DNA from: Jannaschia sp. GRR-S6-38
GTDB taxonomy: Bacteria; Pseudomonadota; Alphaproteobacteria; Rhodobacterales; Rhodobacteraceae
Assembly: GCF_029853695.1 (NCBI RefSeq)
Contig: NZ_CP122537.1
Coordinates: 3,121,501 to 3,185,500, forward strand
Length of the DNA: 64,000 nt
Reading direction: 5' to 3'
Both the position numbers and the translations under genes were made by a program. The first letter of the stretch is position 1; the number at the start of each line of letters is the position of its first letter. Below are positions 44,177 to 52,728 of this stretch, piece after piece. The notes beneath the pieces are model-generated. The model had not been told where the DNA came from, searched no databases, and saw only the letters and a program-made list of their open reading frames with translations.

Positions 44177-45229
44177 TCAGAGGTTTTCCTCCAGCAGGAT
44201 CTCGATCCGGATCCGCTCCTGCGCGGCGAGGACGGGGCGCCCCTCCACCTCGGCGCGCAGCGTCCGGATCGCGCTGCGGACGACATGGCCGGTATCCTGC
44301 GTGATGATCGCATCGACGAGCCCTTCGCGCAGCGCCGTCTCGGTGAAGGGCGTGCGCTCATGCGCGATGCGGATCATGTCCGAGGTCGCGAATTCCGCCA
44401 GGGCGCGCAGCGGCACCTGCGCCTCGAGCGACAGCATGTAGACGCCGACCAGGTCCGGCCGCAGCTCCAGCGCGCGGGCGATCACCTCGCGCGTCCGGGC
44501 CGCGTCGCCGCGGGTTTCGACGGAGGGCAGGGGGCGCAGATGGGGATGGCGCGCGCCGATGACCGTGTCGAAGCCCAGCCGCCGCTCGACGGCGTCGCGC
44601 AGCGACAGCCGGTCCGTCAGCACCAGGATCGAGCCGCGGCGCCCGGCCGCGAACCGGCCCATCAGCGCGCCGGCCGTGGCCCCGGCCGCGCGATTGTCGA
44701 TGCCCACGAAGCGCGCCGCGGCGCGCTGGTCGGCGATGACGGCGACGGTGGGGATGCCGCGCTGGCGCAACCGTCCGATCGCGTCGCGCAGCACCGGCGT
44801 CCCGGGCGCGAGCAGCGCCAGGCCGTCCCAGTCGCCGGCCTTCATCTGGTCCAGCCGCTCGGCGGCGCGGTGGGGGCCGTCGGGCAGGTGGATGACCTCG
44901 ACGCGGACGCGCTCCGCGCCGAGCGCCGCGTCGGCCTCGGCGACATGCGCGGTCAGGCGCGACAGGAACTGGTCGCCATGCTCGGGCAGGGCGAAAGCGA
45001 AGCGCAGGTCGCGGCGGCGCGCGAGCGCGGCGGCCACGGGATCGCGCTCGAACCCGATCCGCCGGATCGCGTCCTGCACGCTCTCGACGGTCTTGGTGCG
45101 CACTCCCGCACGGCCGTTCAACACCCGGTCCACCGTCGCGAGGCTGACGCCCGCGGCGCGGGCGACGTCGCGGGTGGTCGGGCGGGTGGTGGTGCGGTCG
45201 GTTGTGCGGTCGGTCATGGCGCCGGACAT
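44177..45229 (-). CDS. LacI-family transcriptional regulator
   Basis: The 350-residue protein has a LacI helix-turn-helix and hinge at about residues 18-70 (TTRDVARAAGVSLATVDRVL) and a periplasmic-binding-protein-like effector domain after it. The hinge and LNGRAGVRTKT read as in rhizobial sugar-operon repressors. It diverges from an ABC sugar/polyol operon, and two palindromes in the shared promoter fit its operators. An in-frame ATG at 45217 is a second possible start; neither has a clear ribosome site. Confidence 0.92.
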   Translation of the reverse strand: MSGAMTDRTTDRTTTRPTTRDVARAAGVSLATVDRVLNGRAGVRTKTVESVQDAIRRIGFERDPVAAALARRRDLRFAFALPEHGDQFLSRLTAHVAEADAALGAERVRVEVIHLPDGPHRAAERLDQMKAGDWDGLALLAPGTPVLRDAIGRLRQRGIPTVAVIADQRAAARFVGIDNRAAGATAGALMGRFAAGRRGSILVLTDRLSLRDAVERRLGFDTVIGARHPHLRPLPSVETRGDAARTREVIARALELRPDLVGVYMLSLEAQVPLRALAEFATSDMIRIAHERTPFTETALREGLVDAIITQDTGHVVRSAIRTLRAEVEGRPVLAAQERIRIEILLEENL

Positions 45230-45263
45230 TACGATAGGCGTCCCCGGGTAAGAAAGCGCAAAA

Positions 45264-45279
45264 TGAGGTGCGCACCTCA
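45264..45279 (+). promoter_or_regulatory. LacI-type operator, copy 1
   Basis: TGAGGTGCGCACCTCA is a perfect 16-bp palindrome, 35 bp upstream of the LacI start and 132 bp before the transported-sugar binding-protein gene. The core matches copy 2 at 14 of 16 positions. Confidence 0.75.
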
Positions 45280-45302
45280 GACAATTCTGTTGCCGAATCG
45301 AG

Positions 45303-45320
45303 TTGAGGCACGTACCTCAA
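45303..45320 (+). promoter_or_regulatory. LacI-type operator, copy 2
   Basis: TTGAGGCACGTACCTCAA is an 18-bp palindrome with one mismatched pair, centred on CG. Its centre is exactly 40 bp from that of copy 1, about four DNA turns, so two repressor dimers could sit on the same face and form a short loop or bind cooperatively. Confidence 0.75.
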
Positions 45321-45410
45321 TAGCACCCTCGTCCCCTGCGGCAGGTTCAGATGCCAACTCCGGGCGATGGTCGGCGGCGACAGACCGCGATCCGAAACGG
45401 GAGGATATTA

Positions 45411-46721
45411 ATGATGAAACGCGCTTTACTCGGCTGCACGGCAGCCATCGTCTCGATGGCCGGCGCCGCGAAGGCCGAAGACCTGACCCTGTGCTGGGCG
45501 GCCTGGGATCCGGCCAACGCCCTGGTCGAATTGTCGAAGGATTTCGAGACCGAGTCCGGCCACAGCATGAGCTTCGAATTCGTCCCCTGGCCCAATTTCG
45601 CCGACCGTATGCTCAACGAGCTCAACTCCGGCGGCCAGCTCTGCGACCTTCTGATCGGGGACAGCCAGTGGATCGGCGGCGGCGCCGAGAACGGCCATTA
45701 CGTGAAGCTCAACGACTTCTTCGAGGCCGAAGCCATCAGCATGGACGATTTCGCCGACGCGGCGGTCTATGCCTATTCCACCTGGCCCAAGGGATCGGAG
45801 AATTACTACGCGCTGCCCGCCATGGGCGACGCGCTGGGCTGGTTCTATCGCAAGGACTGGTTCGAGATGCCCGAGGTGCAGGAGGCCTTCCAGGCCGAGC
45901 ACGGCCGTCCGCTGGCCGAGCCCACCACCATGGCCGAGCTCAAGGAGATCGCCGCGTTCTTCCAGAACCGAGAGATCGACGGCCAGACCCGCTACGGCGC
46001 CTCCATCTTCACCGAGCGCGGCTCGGAGGGGATCACGATGGGCGCCACGGCCGCGCTCTACACGCATGGCTTCAAATACGAGACCGAGCCGGGCAGCTAC
46101 CAGATGGACGGGGCGGTGAATTCGCCCGAGGCCGTCGCGGGGCTCGAGTTCTACAAGGAGCTCTACGAGTGCTGCACGCCGCCGGGCTATACCGACGCCT
46201 ATATGGAGCAGTCGCTCGACGCGTTCAAATCGGGCCAGGTGGCGATGGCGATGAACTGGTTCGCCTTCTTCCCGGGCCTTTATGCCGACCCGGATGTGGG
46301 CGGGGAGAAGATCGACTTCTTCGTGAACCCCTCGGCCAATGTCGCCGCCTCGACGCTGGGCGGACAGGGGATCAGCGTCGTGTCCTATAGCGACAAGCAG
46401 GACGCCGCGCTGGAATACATCAAGTGGTTCGCGCAGCCCGATGTGCAGCAGAAATGGTGGGAACTGGGCGGCTACCCTGTCCACACCGCCGTGATCGAGG
46501 GCGACGGCTTCGAGGCCTCGGCCCCCTTCGCGGGCGACTTCCTGATGGCAATGAACCAAGTCCAGGACTTCTGGCAGGAGCCGGCCTATGCCGAGCTGCT
46601 CCTGGCGATGCAGAAGCGGCTGCACGACTACGTGGTCGCCGACCAGGGCACCGCGCAGGAGGCGTTGGACAAGCTGATCGAGGACTGGACGGAGACCTTC
46701 GAGGACGAAGGCAAGCTCTGA
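45411..46721 (+). CDS. ABC transporter sugar/polyol-binding protein (family 1)
   Basis: The 436-residue periplasmic protein has a signal peptide (MMKRALLGCTAAIVSMAGAA, cleavage near AKA-ED). The MalE/UgpB-like fold shows in LTLCWAAWDPANALVELSKD, CDLLIGDSQWIGGGAENGHY and LGWFYRKDWFEMPE. GGAGG is six bases before ATG 45411, followed at once by a second ATG. It is first in the operon, 90 bp past the LacI operators. A 28-bp perfect palindrome follows the gene and probably raises its mRNA level relative to the permeases. The ligand is not evident; the downstream enzymes suggest a polyol or ketose. Confidence 0.9.
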   Translation: MMKRALLGCTAAIVSMAGAAKAEDLTLCWAAWDPANALVELSKDFETESGHSMSFEFVPWPNFADRMLNELNSGGQLCDLLIGDSQWIGGGAENGHYVKLNDFFEAEAISMDDFADAAVYAYSTWPKGSENYYALPAMGDALGWFYRKDWFEMPEVQEAFQAEHGRPLAEPTTMAELKEIAAFFQNREIDGQTRYGASIFTERGSEGITMGATAALYTHGFKYETEPGSYQMDGAVNSPEAVAGLEFYKELYECCTPPGYTDAYMEQSLDAFKSGQVAMAMNWFAFFPGLYADPDVGGEKIDFFVNPSANVAASTLGGQGISVVSYSDKQDAALEYIKWFAQPDVQQKWWELGGYPVHTAVIEGDGFEASAPFAGDFLMAMNQVQDFWQEPAYAELLLAMQKRLHDYVVADQGTAQEALDKLIEDWTETFEDEGKL

Positions 46722-46769
46722 TCGCGACCGGGTTCCCGGGGCCCGTCGGGCACCGGGGGCTCCTTCCAA

Positions 46770-46797
46770 GGCGCGGCGCTCCGCGGAGCGCCGCGCC
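46770..46797 (+). repeat. 28-bp perfect palindrome between binding-protein and permease genes
   Basis: Two exactly complementary 14-base arms (46770-46783 and 46784-46797) meet without a spacer, giving a very stable hairpin with a small loop. Placed right after the binding-protein gene, it fits a 3' stabiliser or partial terminator that favours the binding protein over the membrane subunits. Confidence 0.7.
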
Positions 46798-46817
46798 CCA
46801 TCCCCGGGAAGGTTCAG

Positions 46818-47762
46818 ATGGCTGAGACCCCAATCGATCGGGTGGCCCGCGCCACCCCGCCGGATGTCGCACGCCGCATTCGCGGGCTCAGCGACCGGGC
46901 CATCGCCTGGCTCTTCGTGGGCCCGTCGATCGTGCTGCTGCTGGCGATCAACATCTTCCCGCTGATCTGGACGGTGCGGCTGAGCTTCACCAACTTCCGC
47001 GCCAACCGGAACCGCGAGGCGGAATGGGTCGGGCTGCGCAATTACGAGCGGATCCTCACCGACGAGGATATCTGGCTGACGATGCAGGCCACCGCGCATT
47101 TCCTGTTCTGGACCATCGTGCTGCAGGTCCTGATCGGCTTCGCGCTGGCCTACCTGATCAACAAGAACTTCAAGGGCAGCGCCTTCTGGACGACGGTGAT
47201 CGTGCTGCCGATGATGCTGTCGCCCGCCGTGGTCGGCAATTTCTGGACCTTCCTCTACCAGCCGCAGATCGGGCTGTTCAATTACGCGGTCGCCTTCTTC
47301 ACGGGGGCCGACCCGTCCTCCTTCTCGATGATCGGCTCGGTCGATCTCGCGCCGTGGTCGATCGTGATCGTGGACACTTGGATGTGGACGCCCTTCGTGA
47401 TGCTCATCTGCCTGGCCGGCCTGCGCTCGATCCCGGACTCGATCTACGAGGCGGCGGAATGCGACCGCGCGAGCAAGTGGCGCCAGTTCTGGACGATCAC
47501 GGTGCCGATGGTGCTGCCCTTCCTGATGCTGGCGGTGTTGTTCCGGGGCATCGAGAACTTCAAGATGTTCGACCTCGTGGTCCAGCTGACCGGCGGGGGG
47601 CCGGGCTCGGTGACCGAGCTCACCTCGATCAACCTCAAGCGCGAAGCCTTCGAGAAATGGCGCACAGGCTATGCCTCGGCCTATGCCGTCATCCTGTTCG
47701 TCACCGTCTTCGGGCTGGCTTCGATCTACGTGAAGGCCCTCAACAAGGTGAAGGACCGATGA
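46818..47762 (+). CDS. ABC sugar transporter permease (MalF type)
   Basis: The 314-residue protein has six hydrophobic segments. The cytoplasmic EAA loop appears as IYEAAECDRASKWRQFWTIT near residue 212, and VGPSIVLLLAINIFPLIW marks the first helix. It is the MalF/UgpA-like half of the channel. GGAAGG precedes the ATG by five bases. Its stop overlaps the start of the second permease by four bases. Confidence 0.93.
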   Translation: MAETPIDRVARATPPDVARRIRGLSDRAIAWLFVGPSIVLLLAINIFPLIWTVRLSFTNFRANRNREAEWVGLRNYERILTDEDIWLTMQATAHFLFWTIVLQVLIGFALAYLINKNFKGSAFWTTVIVLPMMLSPAVVGNFWTFLYQPQIGLFNYAVAFFTGADPSSFSMIGSVDLAPWSIVIVDTWMWTPFVMLICLAGLRSIPDSIYEAAECDRASKWRQFWTITVPMVLPFLMLAVLFRGIENFKMFDLVVQLTGGGPGSVTELTSINLKREAFEKWRTGYASAYAVILFVTVFGLASIYVKALNKVKDR

Positions 47763-48694
47763 ACTTCTCCGTCACCGCCCCCTCCGCCCGCCAGAAATGG
47801 ACCGCGGGCGTACTGGTCGTGCTCTATGCGGTCATCACGATCCTGCCGCTGCTCTGGATCATCGCGACCGGGTTCAAATCGCCCTCCGACGCGATCGCCT
47901 ACCCGCCCAAGATGGTCTTCGAGCCGACGCTGGAAGGCTATGTGAACCTCTTCACCCAGCGCACGCGCCAGACCGAGGACTTCCTCGCCGCCAACCCGCC
48001 CGAGACCTGGTACGATCGCATCGTGCGCCAGTACGACATGGTGATCGTCGGGCCGTCGCGTTACGGCGAGCGTTTCCTGAACTCGGTCATCATCGGCTTC
48101 GGCTCGACCTTCCTCGCCATCCTGCTGGGCACGACCGCGGCCTATGCGTTCAGCCGCTTCCGCGTGCCGCTGAAGGACGATTTGATGTTCTTCATCCTGA
48201 GCACCCGGATGATGCCGCCGATCGCCGTCGCCATCCCGATCTTCCTGATGTTCCGGCAGATCGGGCTCAGCGACACGCATGCGGGGATGATCCTGCTCTA
48301 CACGGCGGTGAACCTGTCGCTGTCGGTCTGGCTGCTGAAGGGGTTCATCGACGAGATCCCGCGCGAATACGAAGAAGCGGCGATGATCGACGGCTATACG
48401 CGGTTCCAGGCCTTCTACAAGGTGGTGCTGCCGCAGGCCGCGACGGGCATCGCCTCGACCGCGATCTTCTGCCTGATCTTCGCGTGGAACGAATACGCCT
48501 TCGCCGTCCTGCTGACCTCGGGCACGGCGCAGACGGCGCCGCCCTTTATCCCCACTATCATCGGCGTGGGCGGCCAGGACTGGCCGGCCGTCGCGGCGGG
48601 CGCGACGCTGTTCCTCGTGCCAGTCATGGTCTTCACCATCCTGCTGCGAAAGCACCTGCTGCGCGGCATCACCTTTGGAGCGGTGCGCAAATGA
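47759..48694 (+). CDS. ABC sugar transporter permease (MalG type)
   Basis: The 311-residue protein has a first helix at about 15-37, a long periplasmic loop (about 40-115) and the EAA motif EYEEAAMIDGYTRFQAFYKV near residue 202. IMSTR-type segments are present as FFILSTRMMPPIAVAIPIF. It pairs with the preceding permease. ATG 47759 overlaps the upstream stop; its own stop overlaps the small gene downstream by four bases. Confidence 0.93.
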   Translation: MNFSVTAPSARQKWTAGVLVVLYAVITILPLLWIIATGFKSPSDAIAYPPKMVFEPTLEGYVNLFTQRTRQTEDFLAANPPETWYDRIVRQYDMVIVGPSRYGERFLNSVIIGFGSTFLAILLGTTAAYAFSRFRVPLKDDLMFFILSTRMMPPIAVAIPIFLMFRQIGLSDTHAGMILLYTAVNLSLSVWLLKGFIDEIPREYEEAAMIDGYTRFQAFYKVVLPQAATGIASTAIFCLIFAWNEYAFAVLLTSGTAQTAPPFIPTIIGVGGQDWPAVAAGATLFLVPVMVFTILLRKHLLRGITFGAVRK

Positions 48695-48969
48695 CCCATT
48701 CGGGACCCGGATATGGCGGTGTGCCGCCCGAGGATGACGCCGGCCTCTTCGAGGCGCCCGCACCGCGACTGGGCGGCGCGGAGCGAGACGGCCGCCGCTG
48801 GCCCGGCCTCCTGCGGCGCGGGCCGATGGAGATGGTTGCCACCGTCCTGATCGCCGCCGGGGTCCTGATGCTGATGCAGCCCTTCGTGCTGGTGCTCTAC
48901 ACCTGGTCCTTCCTCGTCACGCTGGTGGGCACGGTGATGTTCATCGTCGTCAGCCATTTTCCGGACTGA
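48691..48969 (+). CDS. Small membrane protein of the sugar ABC operon
   Basis: The 92-residue protein has a soluble N-terminal half rich in Gly, Pro and Arg (1-44) and two adjacent hydrophobic stretches (about 47-63 and 66-88, VATVLIAAGVLMLMQPFVLV). It matches no family I can name. It is locked into the operon by overlaps: ATGA with the permease upstream and five bases before the ATPase downstream. The rhizobial glycerol importer also has a small membrane protein (GlpU) and two ATPases, so an accessory transport role is plausible; I see no sequence relation to GlpU. Confidence 0.75.
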   Translation: MTHSGPGYGGVPPEDDAGLFEAPAPRLGGAERDGRRWPGLLRRGPMEMVATVLIAAGVLMLMQPFVLVLYTWSFLVTLVGTVMFIVVSHFPD

Positions 48970-48973
48970 CCCC

Positions 48974-50071
48974 ATGGCCCAGATCCGCATCGAGAACCTC
49001 CGCAAGGATTTCGGCGACTTCACCGCCGTCCAGTCGTCGAGCTTCACCATCGAGGACGGCGAGTTCTTCATGCTGCTGGGCCCCTCGGGCTGCGGCAAGA
49101 CGACGACGCTGCGGATGATGGCGGGGCTGGAGCTGCCGACCGCGGGCGAGATCTATATCGACGGCGAGGAGGTCGGGATGCGCCGCGCCGCCGAACGCGA
49201 CATCGCCTTCGTCTTCCAGATGTTCGCGCTCTACCCGCACATGAACGTGCGGGGGAACATCTCCTACCCGCTGAAGTCGCAAGGCCTCCCGCGCGCCCAG
49301 ATCCGCGAGAAGGTGGCCGAGGTCGCGGGTATCCTCGGCATCGAGGATATCCTCGACCGGCCGGTGGGCGGGCTGTCGGGCGGCGACCGCCAGCGCGTGG
49401 CGCTGGGCCGGGCGATCGTACGCGATCCCAAGGCCTTCTTCATGGACGAGCCGCTGGGCGCGCTCGACGCCGAGTTCCGCGAGCACATGGCCGAGGAGCT
49501 GCGCGCGCTGCACGACCGGATGGGCGCGACCACGGTCTACGTCACCCACGACCAGCTCGAGGCGATGCAGATGGGCGACAAGATTGTGGTGATGAACCAT
49601 GGCGTCGTCGAGCAGTTCGGCGTGCCGCAGGACATCTACGACTGGCCCGCGACCAAGTTCGTCGCCGACTTCATCGGCTCGCCGCCGATGAACGTGCTGC
49701 CTTTCGACGGCGGCGTGGCCGAGGGCGCGCGTTCGGTGACGCTGGACGGGGTCGAGATCGGCGTCCCGACCCAGCGGGCGGGCCGTGCGGGCCGGCTGTC
49801 GCTGGGGGTTCGACCGGAACACGTCGCACCCGACCCGACCTCCGACTACCGCGGCGAGGTCACCGCGGTCGAGTATCTGGGCACCACGCAGATCGTCAGC
49901 TTCGCGACGCCCTGCGGCCCGCTGAAGGCGCGGCTGTCCTCGGACCAGCCGGCGGCCATCGGCGACCGGACGGGGCTGCGCTTCGACGCGCGCACGCTCA
50001 CGCTCTTCGACGAGGTCACGGGCCGGGCGCTGCTCTCCGAGGCGAATGCGGAGGTGCTGCGCCATGGCTGA
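48974..50071 (+). CDS. ABC sugar transporter ATP-binding protein 1
   Basis: The 365-residue ATPase of the MalK/UgpC group has Walker A LGPSGCGKTTTLRMMAG, Q-loop FVFQMFALYPHMNVRGN, signature GLSGGDRQRVALGRAI, Walker B FFMDEPLGALDAEFRE and switch VTHDQLEAM. A C-terminal TOBE regulatory domain covers about 285-360. In the signature GGDRQ replaces the common GGQRQ. The stop overlaps the second ATPase gene by eight bases. Confidence 0.93.
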   Translation: MAQIRIENLRKDFGDFTAVQSSSFTIEDGEFFMLLGPSGCGKTTTLRMMAGLELPTAGEIYIDGEEVGMRRAAERDIAFVFQMFALYPHMNVRGNISYPLKSQGLPRAQIREKVAEVAGILGIEDILDRPVGGLSGGDRQRVALGRAIVRDPKAFFMDEPLGALDAEFREHMAEELRALHDRMGATTVYVTHDQLEAMQMGDKIVVMNHGVVEQFGVPQDIYDWPATKFVADFIGSPPMNVLPFDGGVAEGARSVTLDGVEIGVPTQRAGRAGRLSLGVRPEHVAPDPTSDYRGEVTAVEYLGTTQIVSFATPCGPLKARLSSDQPAAIGDRTGLRFDARTLTLFDEVTGRALLSEANAEVLRHG

Positions 50072-51056
50072 GGTCATCCTGGACGGCGTGACCAAGCGCT
50101 TCGGCGAGACGCGCGCGCTGGACGACGTGACGATGACCGTGCCCGACGGCTCCTTCGTGGTGCTGCTCGGGCCGACGGGTGCGGGCAAGACCACGACGCT
50201 GCGCGCGGTCTCGGGCCTCGATCCGATCGACGCGGGATCGATCCGCATCGGCGGGCGCGACATGGCCGGTCTTACGCCCGCCCAGCGCGACGTGGCGATG
50301 GTGTTCCAGCAATACTCGCTCTACCCGCATCTGACGGTGCGCGAGAACCTGGAATTCCCGCTGAAGTCGCCGATCCTGAAGACGCCGAAGGACGCCATCG
50401 CGGCCCGCGTCTCGGAGATCGCCGAGACGCTGCGCATCTCCCACAAGCTCGACAACAAGGCCACCCAGCTTTCGGGCGGCGAGATGCAGCGCGTCTCCAT
50501 CGGGCGGGCCTTGGTGCGCACGCCGCAGGTCTTCCTGATGGACGAGCCGCTATCCTCGCTCGACGCCAAGCTGCGCGCCGATCTCCGGATCGAGCTCAAG
50601 CGCATCCAGCGGGACCTGGGCGCGACACTGATCTACGTCACCCACGACCAGATCGAGGCGATGACCATGGCCACGCATGTGGGCGTGCTCGATCACGGAC
50701 GCCTGGTGCAGTTCGCCCCCCCGCGCGAGATCTACGAGGATCCGGTCAGCCTCTATGCCGCCGCGCGGCTGGGCCAGCCGCGGATCAACATCCTTCCCGC
50801 CGACCTGTTCGAGGGCGCCCCGCCGAGGGCTCGGCATATCGGCCTGCGGCCCGAGCAGATCCGGCAGGGCGAGGGGTCCGACGCCACGGTGAAGCGGGTC
50901 GAGCGGCTGGGCGACCAGACCCGGCTGCATCTCGAATTCGCCGGCCATCCGATCGTCACCGTCACCGATCCGCACACGCCGCTGCGCGGCGGCGAGGCGC
51001 TGGCCATCCGGCCGGAACGGCCCTTCTGGTTCGACGCCGACGGCCGCCGCATCTGA
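50064..51056 (+). CDS. ABC sugar transporter ATP-binding protein 2
   Basis: The 330-residue ATPase is a second MalK-like subunit: Walker A LGPTGAGKTTTLRAVSG, Q-loop MVFQQYSLYPHLTVREN, signature QLSGGEMQRVSIGRAL, Walker B VFLMDEPLSSLDAKLRADL and VTHDQIEAMTM, plus a shorter TOBE part. Two different ATPases in one operon suggest a heterodimeric engine. ATG 50064 is chosen because MAEVILDGVTKRFGE is the normal N-terminus. Confidence 0.92.
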   Translation: MAEVILDGVTKRFGETRALDDVTMTVPDGSFVVLLGPTGAGKTTTLRAVSGLDPIDAGSIRIGGRDMAGLTPAQRDVAMVFQQYSLYPHLTVRENLEFPLKSPILKTPKDAIAARVSEIAETLRISHKLDNKATQLSGGEMQRVSIGRALVRTPQVFLMDEPLSSLDAKLRADLRIELKRIQRDLGATLIYVTHDQIEAMTMATHVGVLDHGRLVQFAPPREIYEDPVSLYAAARLGQPRINILPADLFEGAPPRARHIGLRPEQIRQGEGSDATVKRVERLGDQTRLHLEFAGHPIVTVTDPHTPLRGGEALAIRPERPFWFDADGRRI

Positions 51057-51076
51057 CGCCATCCACGGGAGGGAAC

Positions 51077-52696
51077 ATGGGACAGTTCGTCAACGCCAAG
51101 GACGCCATCGTCACCGACGCCATCGACGGCCTCGTGCGCAGCTCGGGCGGGCGGCTGCGCCGCCTCGACGGCTATCCGCATATCCGGGTCGTCACCCGCG
51201 GCGACTGGGATCGCGGCAAGGTCGCGCTGGTCTCCGGGGGCGGGTCGGGGCACGAGCCGGCCCATGCGGGCTTCGTCGGCCCCGGCATGCTGACGGCGGC
51301 GGTCTGCGGCGACGTCTTCGCCTCGCCGTCGGTCGATGCCGTCCTCGCGGGCATCCTCGCGGTGACCGGCGCCGCCGGCTGCCTGCTGATCGTGAAGAAC
51401 TATACGGGCGACCGGCTCAATTTCGGCCTCGCGGCGGAGCGCGCGCGCGCCTTCGGCAAGCGCGTCGAGATGGTCGTGGTCGACGACGACATCGCGCTGC
51501 CCGACCTGCCGAGCCCGCGCGGCGTGGCGGGCACGCTCTTCGTTCACAAGATCGCCGGCGCGGCGGCGGAGGCCGGCGCCGATCTCGATGCCGTCAAGGC
51601 CGCCGCCGAGCGGGTGATCGCGGGCACGCGGTCGCTGGGCATGTCGCTCGATACCTGCTGGGTCCCCGGCTCGCCGCGCGAGGAGCGGATCCCCGCGGGC
51701 AAGGCCGAGCTGGGCCTCGGCATCCATGGCGAGCCGGGGGTCGAGCAAGTCGCCTACGAGGGCGCGGCGGCGGCGATGTCGGCGGTCGCGGCCAAGCTGA
51801 AGACGGCGATGGGCGAGGGGCCGCATGTCGCGCTTCTCAACAATCTCGGCGGCACCTCGGAGCTGGAGATGGCGATCCTGGCGCGCGACCTCGCCGCCTC
51901 CGAGATCGGCGCGCGGATCGGACATGTGATCGGGCCGGCCTCGCTAATGACCTCGCTCGACATGCGGGGCTTCTCGGTCTCGGTCTATCCCGCCAGTGCC
52001 GAGGAGATCGCCGCGCTGTCCACGCCCGTGCCGATGACCGCCTGGCCCGGCTGCGACGCGCTGGGCGAGGTCGGCATCGACGCCCTGCCCGACGGGCTGG
52101 CCCCGATCGCGCCCGAGCCGTCCTCGGACCCGCAGACCGAGGCCTTCCTGCGCCGCTGCTGCGACCTTCTGATCTCGGCCGAGGCGGACCTGAACGCGCT
52201 CGACGCAAAATCGGGCGACGGCGATACCGGCTCCACGCTCGCGGGTGCGGCGCGGGCCATGACGGGCGCCCTGGGCCGGATGCCGCTGGCCGATCACACC
52301 CAGCTTCTGCGCGCAATCGGGCAGGAACTGTCGCAGACCATGGGCGGCTCGTCCGGGGTGTTGCTCGCGATCTTCTTCACCGCCGCGGGCGACGCGGCGG
52401 CGGGCGGGCACGACATGATCGGCGCGCTGCGCGCGGGGCTGGCCCGCATGCAGGAGATCGGCGGCGCCGAGCCCGGCGACCGCACCATGATCGACGCGCT
52501 CGCGCCGGCGCTAGATGCGCTGCCGGACGGCATGGGCGCGGCCGCGACCGCCGCCCGCGAAGGCGCCGCGCATACCGCCACGCTGACCCGCGCCCGGGCC
52601 GGCCGCGCCGCCTATGTGGGCGAGGGACAGCTGCGTGGTAACGTCGACCCCGGCGCCGAGGCCGTGGCGCGATTGTTCGAGGGGTTGGCCGAATAG
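51077..52696 (+). CDS. ATP-dependent dihydroxyacetone-kinase-family enzyme (fused DhaK-DhaL)
   Basis: The 539-residue protein joins a DhaK domain (about 1-325) and a DhaL domain (about 350-539). DhaK shows ALVSGGGSGHEPAHAGFVG and GLGIHGEPGVEQ, whose His forms the covalent bond with the ketone. DhaL shows LNALDAKSGDGDTGSTLAG, which holds Mg-ATP. This single-chain form uses ATP, not PTS phosphate. Dihydroxyacetone is the reference substrate, but relatives phosphorylate erythrulose and other short ketoses. GGGAGGG precedes the ATG; it lies 20 bp after the second ATPase and probably belongs to the transporter operon. Confidence 0.88.
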   Translation: MGQFVNAKDAIVTDAIDGLVRSSGGRLRRLDGYPHIRVVTRGDWDRGKVALVSGGGSGHEPAHAGFVGPGMLTAAVCGDVFASPSVDAVLAGILAVTGAAGCLLIVKNYTGDRLNFGLAAERARAFGKRVEMVVVDDDIALPDLPSPRGVAGTLFVHKIAGAAAEAGADLDAVKAAAERVIAGTRSLGMSLDTCWVPGSPREERIPAGKAELGLGIHGEPGVEQVAYEGAAAAMSAVAAKLKTAMGEGPHVALLNNLGGTSELEMAILARDLAASEIGARIGHVIGPASLMTSLDMRGFSVSVYPASAEEIAALSTPVPMTAWPGCDALGEVGIDALPDGLAPIAPEPSSDPQTEAFLRRCCDLLISAEADLNALDAKSGDGDTGSTLAGAARAMTGALGRMPLADHTQLLRAIGQELSQTMGGSSGVLLAIFFTAAGDAAAGGHDMIGALRAGLARMQEIGGAEPGDRTMIDALAPALDALPDGMGAAATAAREGAAHTATLTRARAGRAAYVGEGQLRGNVDPGAEAVARLFEGLAE

Positions 52697-52728
52697 AAAC
52701 CGATGCCCCGCCCTAGGGAGGAGAGACC

